A stretch of 64,000 bases of DNA from Linum tenue (lineage: Eukaryota; Streptophyta; Magnoliopsida; Malpighiales; Linaceae), in contig CAMGYJ010000010.1 of the NCBI GenBank assembly GCA_946122785.1, positions 45,343,134-45,407,133 on the forward strand, in the 5' to 3' direction. Position 1 is the first letter of the stretch; each line of letters opens with the position of its first letter. The notes beneath the pieces are model-generated. The model did no database searches. It saw nothing but the letters and a program-made list of their open reading frames with translations, and was not told where the DNA came from. A program made the translations under genes and the position numbers. Shown here in pieces: positions 23,822-35,143 of the stretch.

Positions 23822-24161
23822 TTTTTAATATCTTCAAATGATCAACGAACCATGTCTAGTTTATGTATAGTTATTTCTCCAACAAATGTGCTAATGCAGT
23901 AGAGGTTTTGAATCTACAAATGAGCGGCTGTGAAGAGCAAAGGGTGGGTTTTGTCTCGGTCCCATAGCCAGATCCTGAGAGTTTGCTCATTGCTGTACCC
24001 TGTTTTAGCAATTATGTTGGAGGAAAATGCCAAAGTGTGTGGGCAATTGGTGAGGCAGAGCATGGGAAAATTGGGACCATGAGTCACATGAACAAATTTA
24101 AGTCATTAAAAGAAAAATGAACAAATCTAAGTGAAGGGTTTTGTTTTTTTATATGTGGATT

Positions 24162-24472
24162 GAGGAATTTTACAATGCTATATAGTATTGGTGTTATGGA
24201 TTTTTGTCTTTATGGTATAAATTGAAATTGTATATTTAACGTTATGGTACAACTTCATATTGTACCTATACTGTTTGTACAAATTTTTTTTATGGTACAA
24301 CTTGAACTTGTAAATTTATGTGAGAGTACAACTTCACAATTTGAACTTGTACTATAACATAAGGGTACAAATTCCTTTATTGTACAATCTGAACTTTTAC
24401 ATTCAACATTATGGTACAACTTTAAGTTGTACATTAAAGCACAAATTTTTTTATAGTATAGTAGAATTGCTC
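24162..24472. mobile_element. MULE-type MITE, GTACCATAA family, copy B
   Basis: 311-bp element with ends GAGGAATTTTACAATGC and (inverted) GAGCAATTCTACTATAC, in the orientation opposite to copy A. It is flanked by ATGTGGATT (24153-24161) and ATGTGCATT (24473-24481), a 9-bp target-site duplication with one mismatch, which points to the Mutator superfamily. No coding capacity. Confidence 0.75.
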
Positions 24473-24481
24473 ATGTGCATT

Positions 24482-27400
24482 TCTTTTGTTTCTTTGTAGT
24501 TGTAGTAAGCCACGAGAACATTGTACTTTGGTTAGTTGCTCTGTTGGATGCGGATTCATGTATGCTCGTTCCCATTGTTAGCCTAGGGATGTACAACGGT
24601 TTGGTTCATATCGGATAATATCGAATTGAATATGATGCGGTTCGGTCATTGTTCTCATGAATGTTACAAATATTGAAGAGAAATTAACTGAATTGACCTT
24701 TGGACCTTACCGAACCGGATAGATTGCAATGACGATCTGATCATTGGTATAAAAAGAAATAGAACATCCCAAAGAAACGAGAAGCCAATGTAGAAATCGA
24801 AAAAGATTTAGTGAAACAAAGGAAGTGAAGAACAATACACAATCCATTGGGTTTTGGGTTTCCTGAAACCAAAACGAGTCAGAAGAGGTCATAATGGTTT
24901 CGGTTAACTAAAACCATCAAGCTTCATAGTGGTTTGATTTTTCAAGGGAATGATTTGTTTCAATTATTCGGTTTAGATTCTCGATTCAGTTTAACTGAGC
25001 CAATATCTCGACCTTGTGCAAACTTATATATTTACTCATGTTCACAACAAGATTTGTAGAGATAATCCCTTACTTGTTGTGACAAAATTGTTATATTTGA
25101 GTTTTCACCCTACTAATAATTTTGAGGAAGAAATCACATATTGGTTATCCTCTGATACTTTGGAGATGAACATTTCGGGATATTTTTTTTAACATATTAG
25201 AGTATATTGTCGGTTCATTATCGATAAATCGACAAAAAGAAAAAAACTCATACTGCATGTATAGGGTTGTGTGAAAAAAAAAACTAAGGAAGAAATTAAA
25301 AGATTTAGAAACAAAATTGCAAAAAATAATGGCTAGACTTTCGAAATACGTCTTCCCACGTGTAGTGAGATGGTTCTTTTATTGTTATCTGTCTTTAATT
25401 TGTTGAAGTTTTTTCACGTTCAAGTTATAATGACTAATGAGTAAAGATGGCAAACCAAAAACCTTTGAGTTGCTTAGCTTGCCTTGGTGTAATGATTCAA
25501 CCACCTTCGTCCTTCCTTATGGCTGGCCTGGCCTTCTCAGCTATTAATCTTGTAAGGTGAAGATATAAAATGGCTGATATTATTTCTGGAGATAACTCAC
25601 ATGTCACAAGCAAAATAAATTAAAGTTTGTTTGGATGTGGGATTTCGAACGAGGAGTTTGTAAGGGATTTGAGTACAAATTTCGCATTGAAAATGTCGGG
25701 GGTTTATAAAAAATAACTTGAATTGAGAGTTTGAGACGCAAAATTTGAACAAAAAACCTCAAAATAACATTATTGTCCTCTTGGAGGATTAATTAGAGCT
25801 TTAATAGAGGTAGTTGGGTAGGATAAAGACTAAAGTGACTGAATTAGGATATTTAGCTCGCAACGGAGTTGAGGTTCACGATTAATGTGATATCAACTTC
25901 TTGTATAATTTAGTGGTTGGATTGTTGTGGTATAAACTTTGTGATGAATATTGGTCACTCCACTCCATGACTTATTAACTAGACAATAAATGTAACTCAA
26001 ATTTGGTCACCTAATCTATTATGAACAAAGAACTTTCACCTTAATTTCCTCTTTCTAACCACTTCTTATAGTTTTGACCAAAAACATTCAAGCTTCCCAT
26101 GATTCTTTCTTTTTAGTTATTAGTTTTTACCCTGCTTTCTTCTTTTGATACTATTTCTTGTGATGAAAACCCTGGCCTCTACTCTGTTTTCTTTCTCTTT
26201 TACCTTACTTTTGCCTATTTGCATGGCCCTATCACATCCAGCATCGTGCAAGTTAGGCTCTCCATTACCATCATCATCAATTATCGCCCATCATTACAAT
26301 TTGCAATTTAGTCATTTGACACAAACTCCACTCGACACACATATTATTTTTCTTAATTATTAGGTGTCTTAACCCTTAACAATTGTTTGACATCATCAAA
26401 CTTTTTTTTACCAATCAAGAATGGAATTGAAAAACAATAATTTCCAATAAGTCATGCATAAGTCCATATATTAAATTCGAGTTTAGAAAGTATAACATTA
26501 AGCCTATAAAAATAAGACGAGTCTAAGTGAACGAGATGATCTATCACAAAATTGACTTCTTTGACTGCACACCATGCTCGAATGTTCCACTCATATATTT
26601 GAATTTACTTAAAGTGCATATGATTAACTTAAAGTACTCTAATACATTTCTTTTTCATTGAGGTTCTCGTCAATTCAAACTTATAGATGTCATTGAATGG
26701 CTGAAACGTCTTGAGACGTAGTTGCTTTTACCATAAAGACTAAAATAGATGCGAGTCTGTGCCAGCAGAATGAAAGAATTGAGAGATTATTTGTCACTTT
26801 TCCATCAACGGTAAAAGGCTTTGGCTTTCAGAAGAAGATCTCACTTAATAGCTAGCGGAGTTTGATTCAATGACTCTGAGAAGACGAGGAATCAATAGAA
26901 TTGGAGGAGGATTGGGAATGAGAATTCAAAAGCATGGAGTTGGTGAGTTACGAGATAGGGTTAAAAGTGAGAACAAGATCCGAAAAGTGAGAAGTCGATG
27001 GGCCAATGAGATATCTGAGTATTGGAGTACTGGGTAGGTTTAGATTGGATATTAGAATATCCATACCCTACCCGTTCCCCATAAATACACATTTGAGTTT
27101 TGACCAAACCCGTCCAAAATCCGATTAATGCAGGTTTTACACCGTTGACAGGTTCCAATTCAAGTGGATACCCAATTCAGTGGGGTTTTCTGCCATGAAA
27201 TCCATGTAAACCACTTCTCTACTAAAAAACACTTCAACAATGGAAAAGCAAAAGAAAAGAGAGTCAACAAAGGAATATAAGGGATCGCGGCAAAAAGGGT
27301 AATTCCAAGAACACAGTTTTGAACCTCCATTGGTAAACCATGGTTCTTAATAGTGCATTTTGAACCATGCATGCTTTCTTTCGATAAAAGCAAAGATGGA

Positions 27401-28150
27401 GACTTAACATGGAACATAATGGATGGAGCAGATCAGTTCTATTTGATTTTGATGCTCCTAAATTCTCTTTTGATATATATAAATTGCTTTTCTTTTCCCA
27501 CATGCATAGCCAACAAATTGGTCAGCCAGATTGGAATCATTAGCAGAATAAAGCTATTAGTTCTTTAATTGATTCTTCCAAGGGTATTTCATTTTTCTAA
27601 TAGAAGACTTAATAGGGTTTTTTTCTAGACATGATCATAAGTTTGCAGATTGGTTATTACACTGGTTACCCCCAGTCAACTAGCATCCAGAATAGCAGAA
27701 TTGGGACAAAGAAGAAGGGCTGTTTAGTCATTTCATCACACAGGGTATCATGAACATGACAGTGATAGTCACAGAGTCACAGACCCACTTCCAGCCTAGA
27801 AAATCCAAACCCAAAGAAAGCCACAGATGACAGAACATAAAGAAAACAAAAGGGAAATAATAATTAAATTGAACTCAGAAAGTATGACTTCTTCAAGCAA
27901 CAAGAACAAGAGTTGAAAATAATACAAAATAGAAAATGTAAAGAGAAGGGAGGAAGAAGACTGAGAAATCGAGATGATGAATGGTGGAGGAGATGGAGAA
28001 ATCAAAAGCAAGCAAATTCCTCTCTCAGGACCCACAGCTCAAACAATGATCAAAAGCATACAATAGACACAGAAGCAAAACACCTCCTGAGTCCTGACCC
28101 CATCCACCACTACTCCATTTCTTTGCTTGATTGTTTGGCTTTTGCCCTTT
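24482..28150. other. No gene seen
   Basis: AT-rich intergenic DNA of 3.7 kb. There are only short ORFs without motifs. Stretches at 24590-24720 (GGGATGTACAACGG start) and 25620-25700 (GTTTGGATGTGGGATTT) resemble ends of small TIR elements, but partner ends and TSDs could not be placed. Confidence 0.45.
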
Positions 28151-28159
28151 TCCACTTTA

Positions 28160-28719
28160 ATAAAACAGTTGTGAAAAGAGAGAGAGAGATAGAGAGAAGG
28201 GGGAAAAGGAAAAGGGAAGAGGGCACACAACACCACCCTCCACTCATTATTCCCTCCCTGCAACTCATTGTTCACTGGTTCCCTTGATGCTTGACACCAG
28301 AGCTATTTCAATCATTCTAGCCACTCCTGGAGACTTCATAACCATCAGACGGGAGATGGGATTTCTAAGAATTCCTCAAATTACTTCTCTTTGGTGAGTT
28401 TTTAGCTTCTTGGGGTCTGAAAGCTTCGAACTTTATGTTCTTTGGTGGACCATTGGGCGGTTGATCTGGTTTCTTGATTGATTGGAGATGAAAGGAGGCG
28501 GAGGAAGAAGCTCTGCAGTTGTTTCCATGGTTTCTCTGAATTGAGATTCACTGCTGGGAATATAAAGCTTCTGTTTCTTCTGTTTCACTTTCATGGTTGC
28601 AGTTGTAGGAATTTGTTAAACTGTTGGCTGCTGGTTTGTTAGGTTTCTGAAGTTTTAGATAGTGTTTTATGCTTCTTGTAGTTGATTTGGTGTAAATGAG
28701 GTGAAATTCTTCTTTAGAA
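28160..28719 (+). promoter_or_regulatory. Promoter and leader intron of the BTB/POZ gene
   Basis: A GA-repeat run (28178-28198) of the kind found near plant core promoters precedes the gene. A strong donor (TTTG|GTGAGT, GT at 28394) and an acceptor directly before the start codon (TTCTTTAG, ending 28717, then AAATGG) suggest a 5' UTR intron of 324 bp. Both sites are read from sequence only. Confidence 0.4.
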
Positions 28720-30815
28720 ATGGCTGAAGTTAAACTTACAAAGGTAGAGCCAGGGCACACCAAAATTAGAAATGTTCCAATTGCTGTAACCCCAGAAGGG
28801 TTTTGGTGCTGTCCTTCCCCTGTAGGGTTTCAGAAAGCCACAAAACATCAAAACCCATTAAACAAAACCAAACCCTCTTCACCCCCTCCAAAGACAACCA
28901 TCCCAAAGAAGCAATCTTCACATAACAATGAGAGAAGGTCACAGCCACCAAACCCCCCAAGAGCTGCAGTTGCTTCTGATGATCATCAAAGAAGTTGTGG
29001 GGCTGATGTACCTGCAGTTAGTGGTTCAGCTGGCAGTGATAGAGGGCCGAGGACTAAAGTTGAGAATGCCCCTAGGAAGGTGGCTATTGAGTTTGGAGAT
29101 CCTGGAACCAGCGACTTGAAGGTGATCTTGCTCGGAAAGCAAAGTTTTTGTGTGAAGTTAACTGCCCACAGGAATGTTCTGGTTGAGAATAGCAGCTTCT
29201 TTGCTGAGAAGCTTTCCTATGGCGACTCTAACTTATCATATCTGGAGGTTAATGATTGTGAGGACATTGAGATATATGTTGAAACTGTGGGACTTATGTA
29301 TTGCAAAGAGATGAAGCAACGATTGATCAAGCAGAGTCTGACTCGCGTGCTTCGAATACTCAAGGTAAAATGTCAAGTTCCTTACTGCTGTAGAATGCAT
29401 CTTGGTTGTTGATTGATATTAGGGATAACCTTCTTGAAATTGATCCAGTCTTTTCTCATAAGGTCATATAGGTAATATGTATGTTTGCTCTATCTTGGTT
29501 ATAGCCATATAGGGTAAGGTATGCTCTGATTTGGTTTGACTGGAGAGTTGGATAGTTTAGACTTTAAATGATCTACTTTGACGTGTCCTGTTTTTCAGTT
29601 CCTTCATAGTATACTGGGGACAGTTTTGCAAGGGTAACTAATGGAATGTTCTTTCTGATTGTGGTAATAGACTAACTGTCATGAGCTATATGTGATGCTT
29701 GAATGCATTTGGTGAACATTCCTCTTATTTATGATGGTGATTTGATATGCATTAAATGAGAATCGTAAATGTTTTTGTCTTCTCGAGCATCTGTCTCTAA
29801 TTTGGCTAGGATTCTGCAGGCTGCTGAACTTCTCGGCTTCAGCTCATGCATACAATCATGCTTGGAATATCTAGAAGCTGTCCCATGGGTTGGGGAAGAG
29901 GAAGAAGAAAAAGTGGTCTCCACAGTTCTTCGACTCCAGAACGAGGGTTTCGAAGTATCGCCAATACTAAAGCGAGTCTCATCCCACGCTTCTGCACCAC
30001 CTAAAGACACACTGCCCCGCATAGTAGAACTCGTTCTCAAAAGCAACGAGGAGAGAGGGCGTCGTGAGATGAAATCTGTTGTCCTGAAGCTTCTTCGAGA
30101 GAACAACAACAACAGCAACCTCCCAAGCTATGCAGCTGCCACAGATGTATGCAACGAAACTCTTTACACCTCGTGCGCAAGTTGTTTGAACTCACTGCTA
30201 TCTTTGTTCAACCAAGCTTCCGAGCCTGAGTTCACTGACAAGCCTATGGAGAACAAGGAACCTGTTTTGAAGCAAATAGCTTTTGAATCCGACAACCTCT
30301 CGTGGCTGCTCGACATTCTAGCTGACAGACAGGCGGCAGATCGGTTTGCTGTAATGTGGGCAGGACAAGTGGAGTTAGCAGCTTTGCATGCAAGCCTCAC
30401 AGTATCGACTCGGTACCATGTTAGCTGCATCACTGGAAGGCTGTTTGTTGGAATTGGAAAAGGGGAGCTTTTGCCATCTAAGGACACTCGTCAGTCCTTG
30501 TTGGAGACATGGTTGCAGCCATTGATCAATGACTACAGCTGGTTGACTCACGGCTGCAGATCTTTCGATAGGAAAGTTGTCGAAGAAGGGATTGGGAGGA
30601 CGATACTCACGCTTCCTTTGGAGAATCAGCAGAGCATTTTGCTTGCTTGGTTGGGAAGTTTCTTGAAGGCTGGTGATAACTGCCCGAATCTGCAGAGGGC
30701 ATTTGAGGTTTGGTGGAGGAGAGCCTTCATCAGACCTTATAGTGAAACTCAAGGTAGTGATGACATTCGACTCCCGCAGCAGCCAGTTGATTGTGCAGTG
30801 ATATCAGAACAATGA
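28720..30815 (+). CDS. BTB/POZ domain protein (At3g50780/At1g63850 type)
   Basis: Two exons, 28720-29364 and 29820-30815, join in frame with a 455-bp GT-AG intron to 546 residues. The N-terminus MAEVKLTKVEPGHTKIRNVP and the motif TPEGFWCCPSP mark a plant BTB/POZ subfamily known from Arabidopsis At3g50780-like proteins. A low-complexity Pro/Ser/Lys region follows (about 45-115), then the BTB core (DLKVILLGKQSFCVKLTAHR...SSFFAEKLSYGD). Exon 2 starts at AAELLGFSSCIQSCLEYLEA and continues as a helical C-terminal region ending with AFEVWWRRAFIRPY. BTB proteins usually act as substrate adaptors of CUL3 ubiquitin ligases, but this subfamily's targets are not established. An in-frame ATG at 29769 lies in the intron and is not the start. 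No defect is seen. Confidence 0.82.
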
Positions 30816-31162
30816 AAACATCTATTGTATCACTGGTTTGATGAAGTTTGTATACTGCTGAATGATATTTCTACATACTGTGGAAGAGTGGGCTCTTGTT
30901 TGTTTGTGCTGTCTTCTCAACTCAAACCAATTAACCAGAACGCCTTTCGTGGCTATACAGTCAAGTTGGCTACTTGTGTGTTGATGATTCTACTTCTTAA
31001 AGTGTATTGTGTGTAGAGTGATTGCAAACTCTGGTGAATTTTGTGTTTGATTGCTCAATGTAGGAAAAGTGCTATGTACATGCGAGTGAAGTACCATACG
31101 AGGGACACATCTAAGTGTCCTCTGCTATATATACAAGTTACTTTACTCGATGGTTGGAGTTC
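30816..31162 (+). other. 3' UTR and downstream of the BTB/POZ gene
   Basis: Non-coding; the 3' UTR is expected here. No other feature is visible. Confidence 0.4.
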
Positions 31163-31320
31163 TGGTGCATAACCTTTATATATGAAAATTATATAAGTCT
31201 TACATGACAAATGATACAAATTCCCAGAGTTGTTATTAAAAACTTAATCAAAATTTCAACGAACTATTTCTTATTCATTTCAACTTTGATTTAAAAAATC
31301 TTGTCCAAAAAATAAAATTA
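31163..31320 (+). repeat. Direct repeat, intact copy (paralogous empty site)
   Basis: About 160 bp closely related to a second copy split between the left flank (about 31945-31970) and right flank (33504-33660) of the MULE-like element. Shared text includes ATTTCAACGAACTATTTCT and TTTCAACTTTGATTTAAAAA. In this copy the position corresponding to the MULE insertion is uninterrupted (GTGCATAACCTTTATATA). Confidence 0.75.
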
Positions 31321-31389
31321 TTTAAAGAGGTTGGTAAAATAAAATTTTCTTTACCTACTTGTTTCTTTATGAAATAATGTAAAAAAATC

Positions 31390-31821
31390 AATGTTGTCAG
31401 AACCGAACCGGAGTATGACCCGGTAATGCGAACGGCTCGCACTTTAGTGGTCCAACCGGCATTAGACCGTTTAAAAACAGTTAGAGAACCGGTACCTAAT
31501 AAACATTATCAGTATAAATAATGGACATTTCTTAATCAGAGCTCATCTCTTTCCTTCGAAATTGTGAAATGGAAATAAGGATTCAGTTTGAGAGCCCGAC
31601 GTTTTTGGTTTATTTCAATTTTCTGCAATTTTTTTAATTAAATTTAGTGACTGAATGGCCAAAACCGGACGAGCGGCTCGATCGGCTCGAACGGTTAACC
31701 GCCTCGGCCGCTCGCCAACCGCTACATAAAACCGGAGGGCTTTTAGATTGTTTCGAGCCGGTTTTGTGAATGAGTGGCGGTTTTACCAGTCGGGCCGAGC
31801 GGCTCGGGTTTAATAACACTG
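31390..31821. mobile_element. GC-rich TIR element (MITE)
   Basis: 432-bp segment with imperfect inverted ends (AATGTTGTCAGAACCGAACC against CAGTGTTATTAAACCCGAGC) and a GC-rich interior full of CCGGTT and GGCTCG motifs, unlike its AT-rich surroundings. Flanks AAAAAAATC and CAAAAAATC may be a 9-bp TSD (8/9), but they are low complexity. No coding capacity. Confidence 0.5.
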
Positions 31822-31970
31822 CAAAAAATCCTTCTTAAAATTAGAATAGAGTATGTTGTGATCATTTATTTCTATAATTTATGTTTGTATTAGTTGTTAC
31901 CTAATCTTTCATGGTTGTTGCCAATGAGAAACGATTTTTCGGCGGTTGTAGTTATGGTGCGTAAACTTTA

Positions 31971-33503
31971 GGGTATGCCTATGGTGACTTGCAAGTTACC
32001 GTAACTTGGAGAAAACGGTCGATATCTTCCATTAAGTGGTCGACCACTTTCCAAGAAAACGGTCGACCTCTTCCATTAAGTGGTCGACCACTTTCCAAGA
32101 AAATAATCGACCTATTCTACCAAGTGGTCGACCACTTTCCAAGAAAATAATCGACCTATTCTACCAAGTGGTCTACCACTTGAGTGATCCGGTCTACCAC
32201 TTTCGGAAATGGGCCGACTTGATGACACACTTACCTTCAAGTGGTCGACCTCTTCCACCAAGTAGTCGACCACTTTCCAAGAAAATGGCCGCCTCTTCCA
32301 CCAAGTAGTCGACCACTTGAGTCAACCGGTCTACCGCTTCCGGAAATGGGTCGGCCTGATGGCACAATTATCTTCAAGTGCTCGACCTCTTCCACCAAGT
32401 GGTCGGCCACTTTTCAAGAAAATGGTTTACTACTTCCACCAAACAGTCTACCACTTGAGGAAACCGGTCTACCGCTTCTTGCAATGGGCCGGCCTGTGAC
32501 ACACTTACCTTCAACTTATAACTGCCTACCGGTTCTGCAAAATGGTTTACGTACCTTTTTCGACTAACGATCTCCGCTTTCGGTGAATGATCGACCAGAT
32601 GACACAGTTACTTTATACTTACATTAGGAAAATAATGGACAATAGGAGACAACAAAATATAAAATTGTTTGGTAGTGACGCAACATCCTATCACCTGTAG
32701 CAACCAAATCCCTACACATATTATAGACCAAGACAAAAAGAAACACCCTCTTTTAACTCTTCTAGAATAAAAGTCCACAAAAGTGATGATATGAGATTTA
32801 TGGACGTTGAAGATGACACGATTGTATAACAAATATACTCTACTTTTTGACTTTTGAGCATCTTCATGCAACAATAATAACAAAGTTGATCCATCACAAG
32901 ACATCTATAGGATAGAAACAAGAAAACTTAGAATTTGAAGGAAAGATGAAATTCTCAATAAATTAAGTCAAATATAAGAAATAAATATGTGAAACATTTT
33001 TCAAATCTATAGGAGAACAATCACTCGAGAAACTTGTCATCTATGCTTGCTGCCTTTGTACTAATTTTAAATATCTTATTACAAACATATCTATTGTTAT
33101 TGGACTCTAATTATATATGATGATGTCGCTAGCAATGGTTCATCAGGTGGACCAATTATTGAAATAGGTGGACCGCTTGGAGAAAGAGGTAGACCACTTG
33201 TTGGAAGTGGTAGACCATTTTTTTGGTATAGTGGACGACTTTTTGAGTGGAAGAGGTTGACCGTTTGTTGAACATAGCAAAATGGAAAATAGTACATCTG
33301 GTCGACCATTCCAACAATGAGGTCGACCATATCAGTGAAGAGGTCGGTCGTTTTGTCCAAATAGGTTGACCATATCAGTGAAGAGGTCGATCATTTTGTC
33401 CAAATAGGTCAACCATATAAGTGAACAGGTCGACCGTACTGTGCAAATAGGTCGACCGTCTTGTCCAAATCACGGTGACTTGCAAGTCACCATAACAAAG
33501 TCC
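31971..33503. mobile_element. Non-autonomous Mutator-like element with 44-bp GGTCGACC arrays
   Basis: The 1533-bp element is flanked by an exact 9-bp duplication TAAACTTTA (31962-31970 and 33504-33512), diagnostic of Mutator-type insertion. The ends are inverted repeats: both carry TATGGTGACTTGCAAGT close to the terminus (left GGGTATGCC..., right inverse GGACTTTGT...). Inside the left end is a tandem array with a 44-bp period (GTGGTCGACC at 32036, 32080, 32124, 32168, then decaying to about 32600). Inside the right end is a related array with a period of about 43-44 bp (about 33300-33470). The centre (32600-33120) has no coding sequence, so a transposase would have to come from elsewhere. Confidence 0.88.
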
Positions 33504-33660
33504 TAAACTTTATATATACGCAAATTGTATAACTCTTAATTCTTAAATGACAAATGACACAAATCCCAAGGGCTGTAGTTAAAGACTATCAAAATTTCAA
33601 CGAACTATTTCTCATTCGTTTCAACTTTGATTTAAAAAATTTTGTCCAAAAAATCATACT
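33504..33660 (+). repeat. Direct repeat, copy split by the MULE-like element
   Basis: Right part of the second copy of the repeat seen at 31163-31320. Together with the left flank of the element, and counting one TAAACTTTA, it reconstitutes the same sequence. Confidence 0.75.
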
Positions 33661-33749
33661 AATTGTGCTGTACAAGATGTCATCCATTTTGAGAGAATTT
33701 AGAATAGAAAATTTATACGTCATGAACCATCTGTTACTATACTGGTACA

Positions 33750-33955
33750 CAATGGCGGAGCCATGTTGTATTAAGGAGGGGCTATATTCCCCTCAACTTT
33801 CAAATATAGGTAAATTTACATGTAAAATTTGTAACAAAATTGAAAAAAACAGTTTGATAAGTGGATCTAGCCCCATTTCTCGACGACCATGGTTCAAATT
33901 CCTCAAGTGTAGGTTTTTTAACTCCCCTCATTCAAATTTCCGGCTTATACACTGC
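33750..33955. mobile_element. hAT-type MITE relic
   Basis: Starts AATGGCGGAGCCATG and contains AGGAGGGGCTATATTCCCCTC, shared in diverged form with the element at 37149-37334. The right end (TTTCCGGCTT) is decayed and no TSD can be read. Overlapping ORFs here are chance. Confidence 0.45.
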
Positions 33956-34217
33956 TGGTATAATGGTGGTCTATGTTGGTGTGATGTAGTATCATGGTGG
34001 CAGGATGTGGTATGGTGGCAATACTATGGTGCGAAGATTGTGACATTCTTACATTTGACTCAAATTGTAATTATCTCTAAAATATGAGCTAAGAGAAAAG
34101 AAAAAAGATTGGGATAAGGTCAACTCATACGAAGGGCATGACTCATAACTCATGGCTCATGAAGCTGTCACTCATTTCTCTGTTCTAATTCTGGCTACAG
34201 CAATTTCCTTATAATTT

Positions 34218-35143
34218 TAGGTCAATGATTCCAGCTTCTGGGTAATGAAAAGATTCCAAAGACAGAGATGATCGTTTCATTTTTCCAGTCGAGAATTTGG
34301 CCTCTCCTCATATTCTGTACAATTTGGATTCTCAATCTTCCTCACCAAATACAGTCAGCAGAAGCCAAGGATTTCTAACGGGGTAAACGGTGACGGACGA
34401 TCTAGATGAGTTCCATACCCATTTAGGTTCTCTTCAGAGTGCTTGATTCAGCTCGGTTTATCTATTTATTTTCGTACAAATTCAATTTATATCGTAAAAT
34501 ACCAATATTTTGAAGCATAATAGATGAGTTCCTCTCCTACCTACTACAACTAATTAAACCACTTCTAATATGTCTTTGTAGTGTGTTCTTCGGTCATCGA
34601 CCTATTTCTTTAAGAATGGGAAAGTATTTCAATCGATTATGAATTGATTAAGAAAAGACTACATGGTGCCAAGTCTACCAAATAAAAAAATTTTAATGTA
34701 AAAGTTTACAAAAATAATAATAATAATAATAAAAGACTACATTTTATAATTTATTGGACAAAGTCATTCTTTTTTTCTTTTAATTAAGCGATAGGTTATT
34801 TTTTAAAAGAAAATATGGATGAAGAAGCTAAGACATATCTTTATATAAGACTCTAAGAGTCAATCCTTAATCGTTAATCCCTAACTCATCCTTTCTAAGA
34901 AATGTCAATTCCTAATTAATGAAATAGATGCACTATTATATGCTATTTAAATTTTAATTAAGGCAATTAGCGGTATCCAATTCCACCCACACATCAAGAC
35001 ATAATTATTATATATAACATGATCGCCACCATTCAAATTCTGCAATTCCATCCCAATCTCCGATCAAGATCATCTGCTGGATCGGAGCAAAAAGTATTCC
35101 CGCCGGCCACAACTCCCCCTCCTAGTTACCAAATTAGGATAGC
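34218..35143 (+). promoter_or_regulatory. Duplicated upstream block of coiled-coil gene copy 1
   Basis: This block recurs, with different insertions, upstream of copy 2 (46640-46975 and 51939-52516), in part before copy 3 (56885-57258), and at the window end (62925-64000). Shared markers are AATACAGTCAGCA, GAGTTCCATACCCATTT and AAAAGAAAATATGGATGAAG. A TATA-like TATATATAAC lies at 35009-35018, about 125 bp before the ATG. An AAT microsatellite is at 34711-34730. Confidence 0.65.

Noticed and set aside
29769..29819. In-frame ATG giving a 348-codon ORF as a separate gene start
   Set aside because: The segment ends in a good acceptor (ATTCTGCAG), and joining to the upstream BTB exon restores the conserved protein, so it is intronic.
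32036..32600. Regular 44-bp spaced repeats considered as a CRISPR-like array
   Set aside because: Units are contiguous tandem copies without unique spacers, inside a TIR element with a TSD in plant DNA.
33554..34087. 177-codon plus-strand ORF
   Set aside because: It crosses a repeat copy and a hAT MITE relic; no motif and no plausible promoter.
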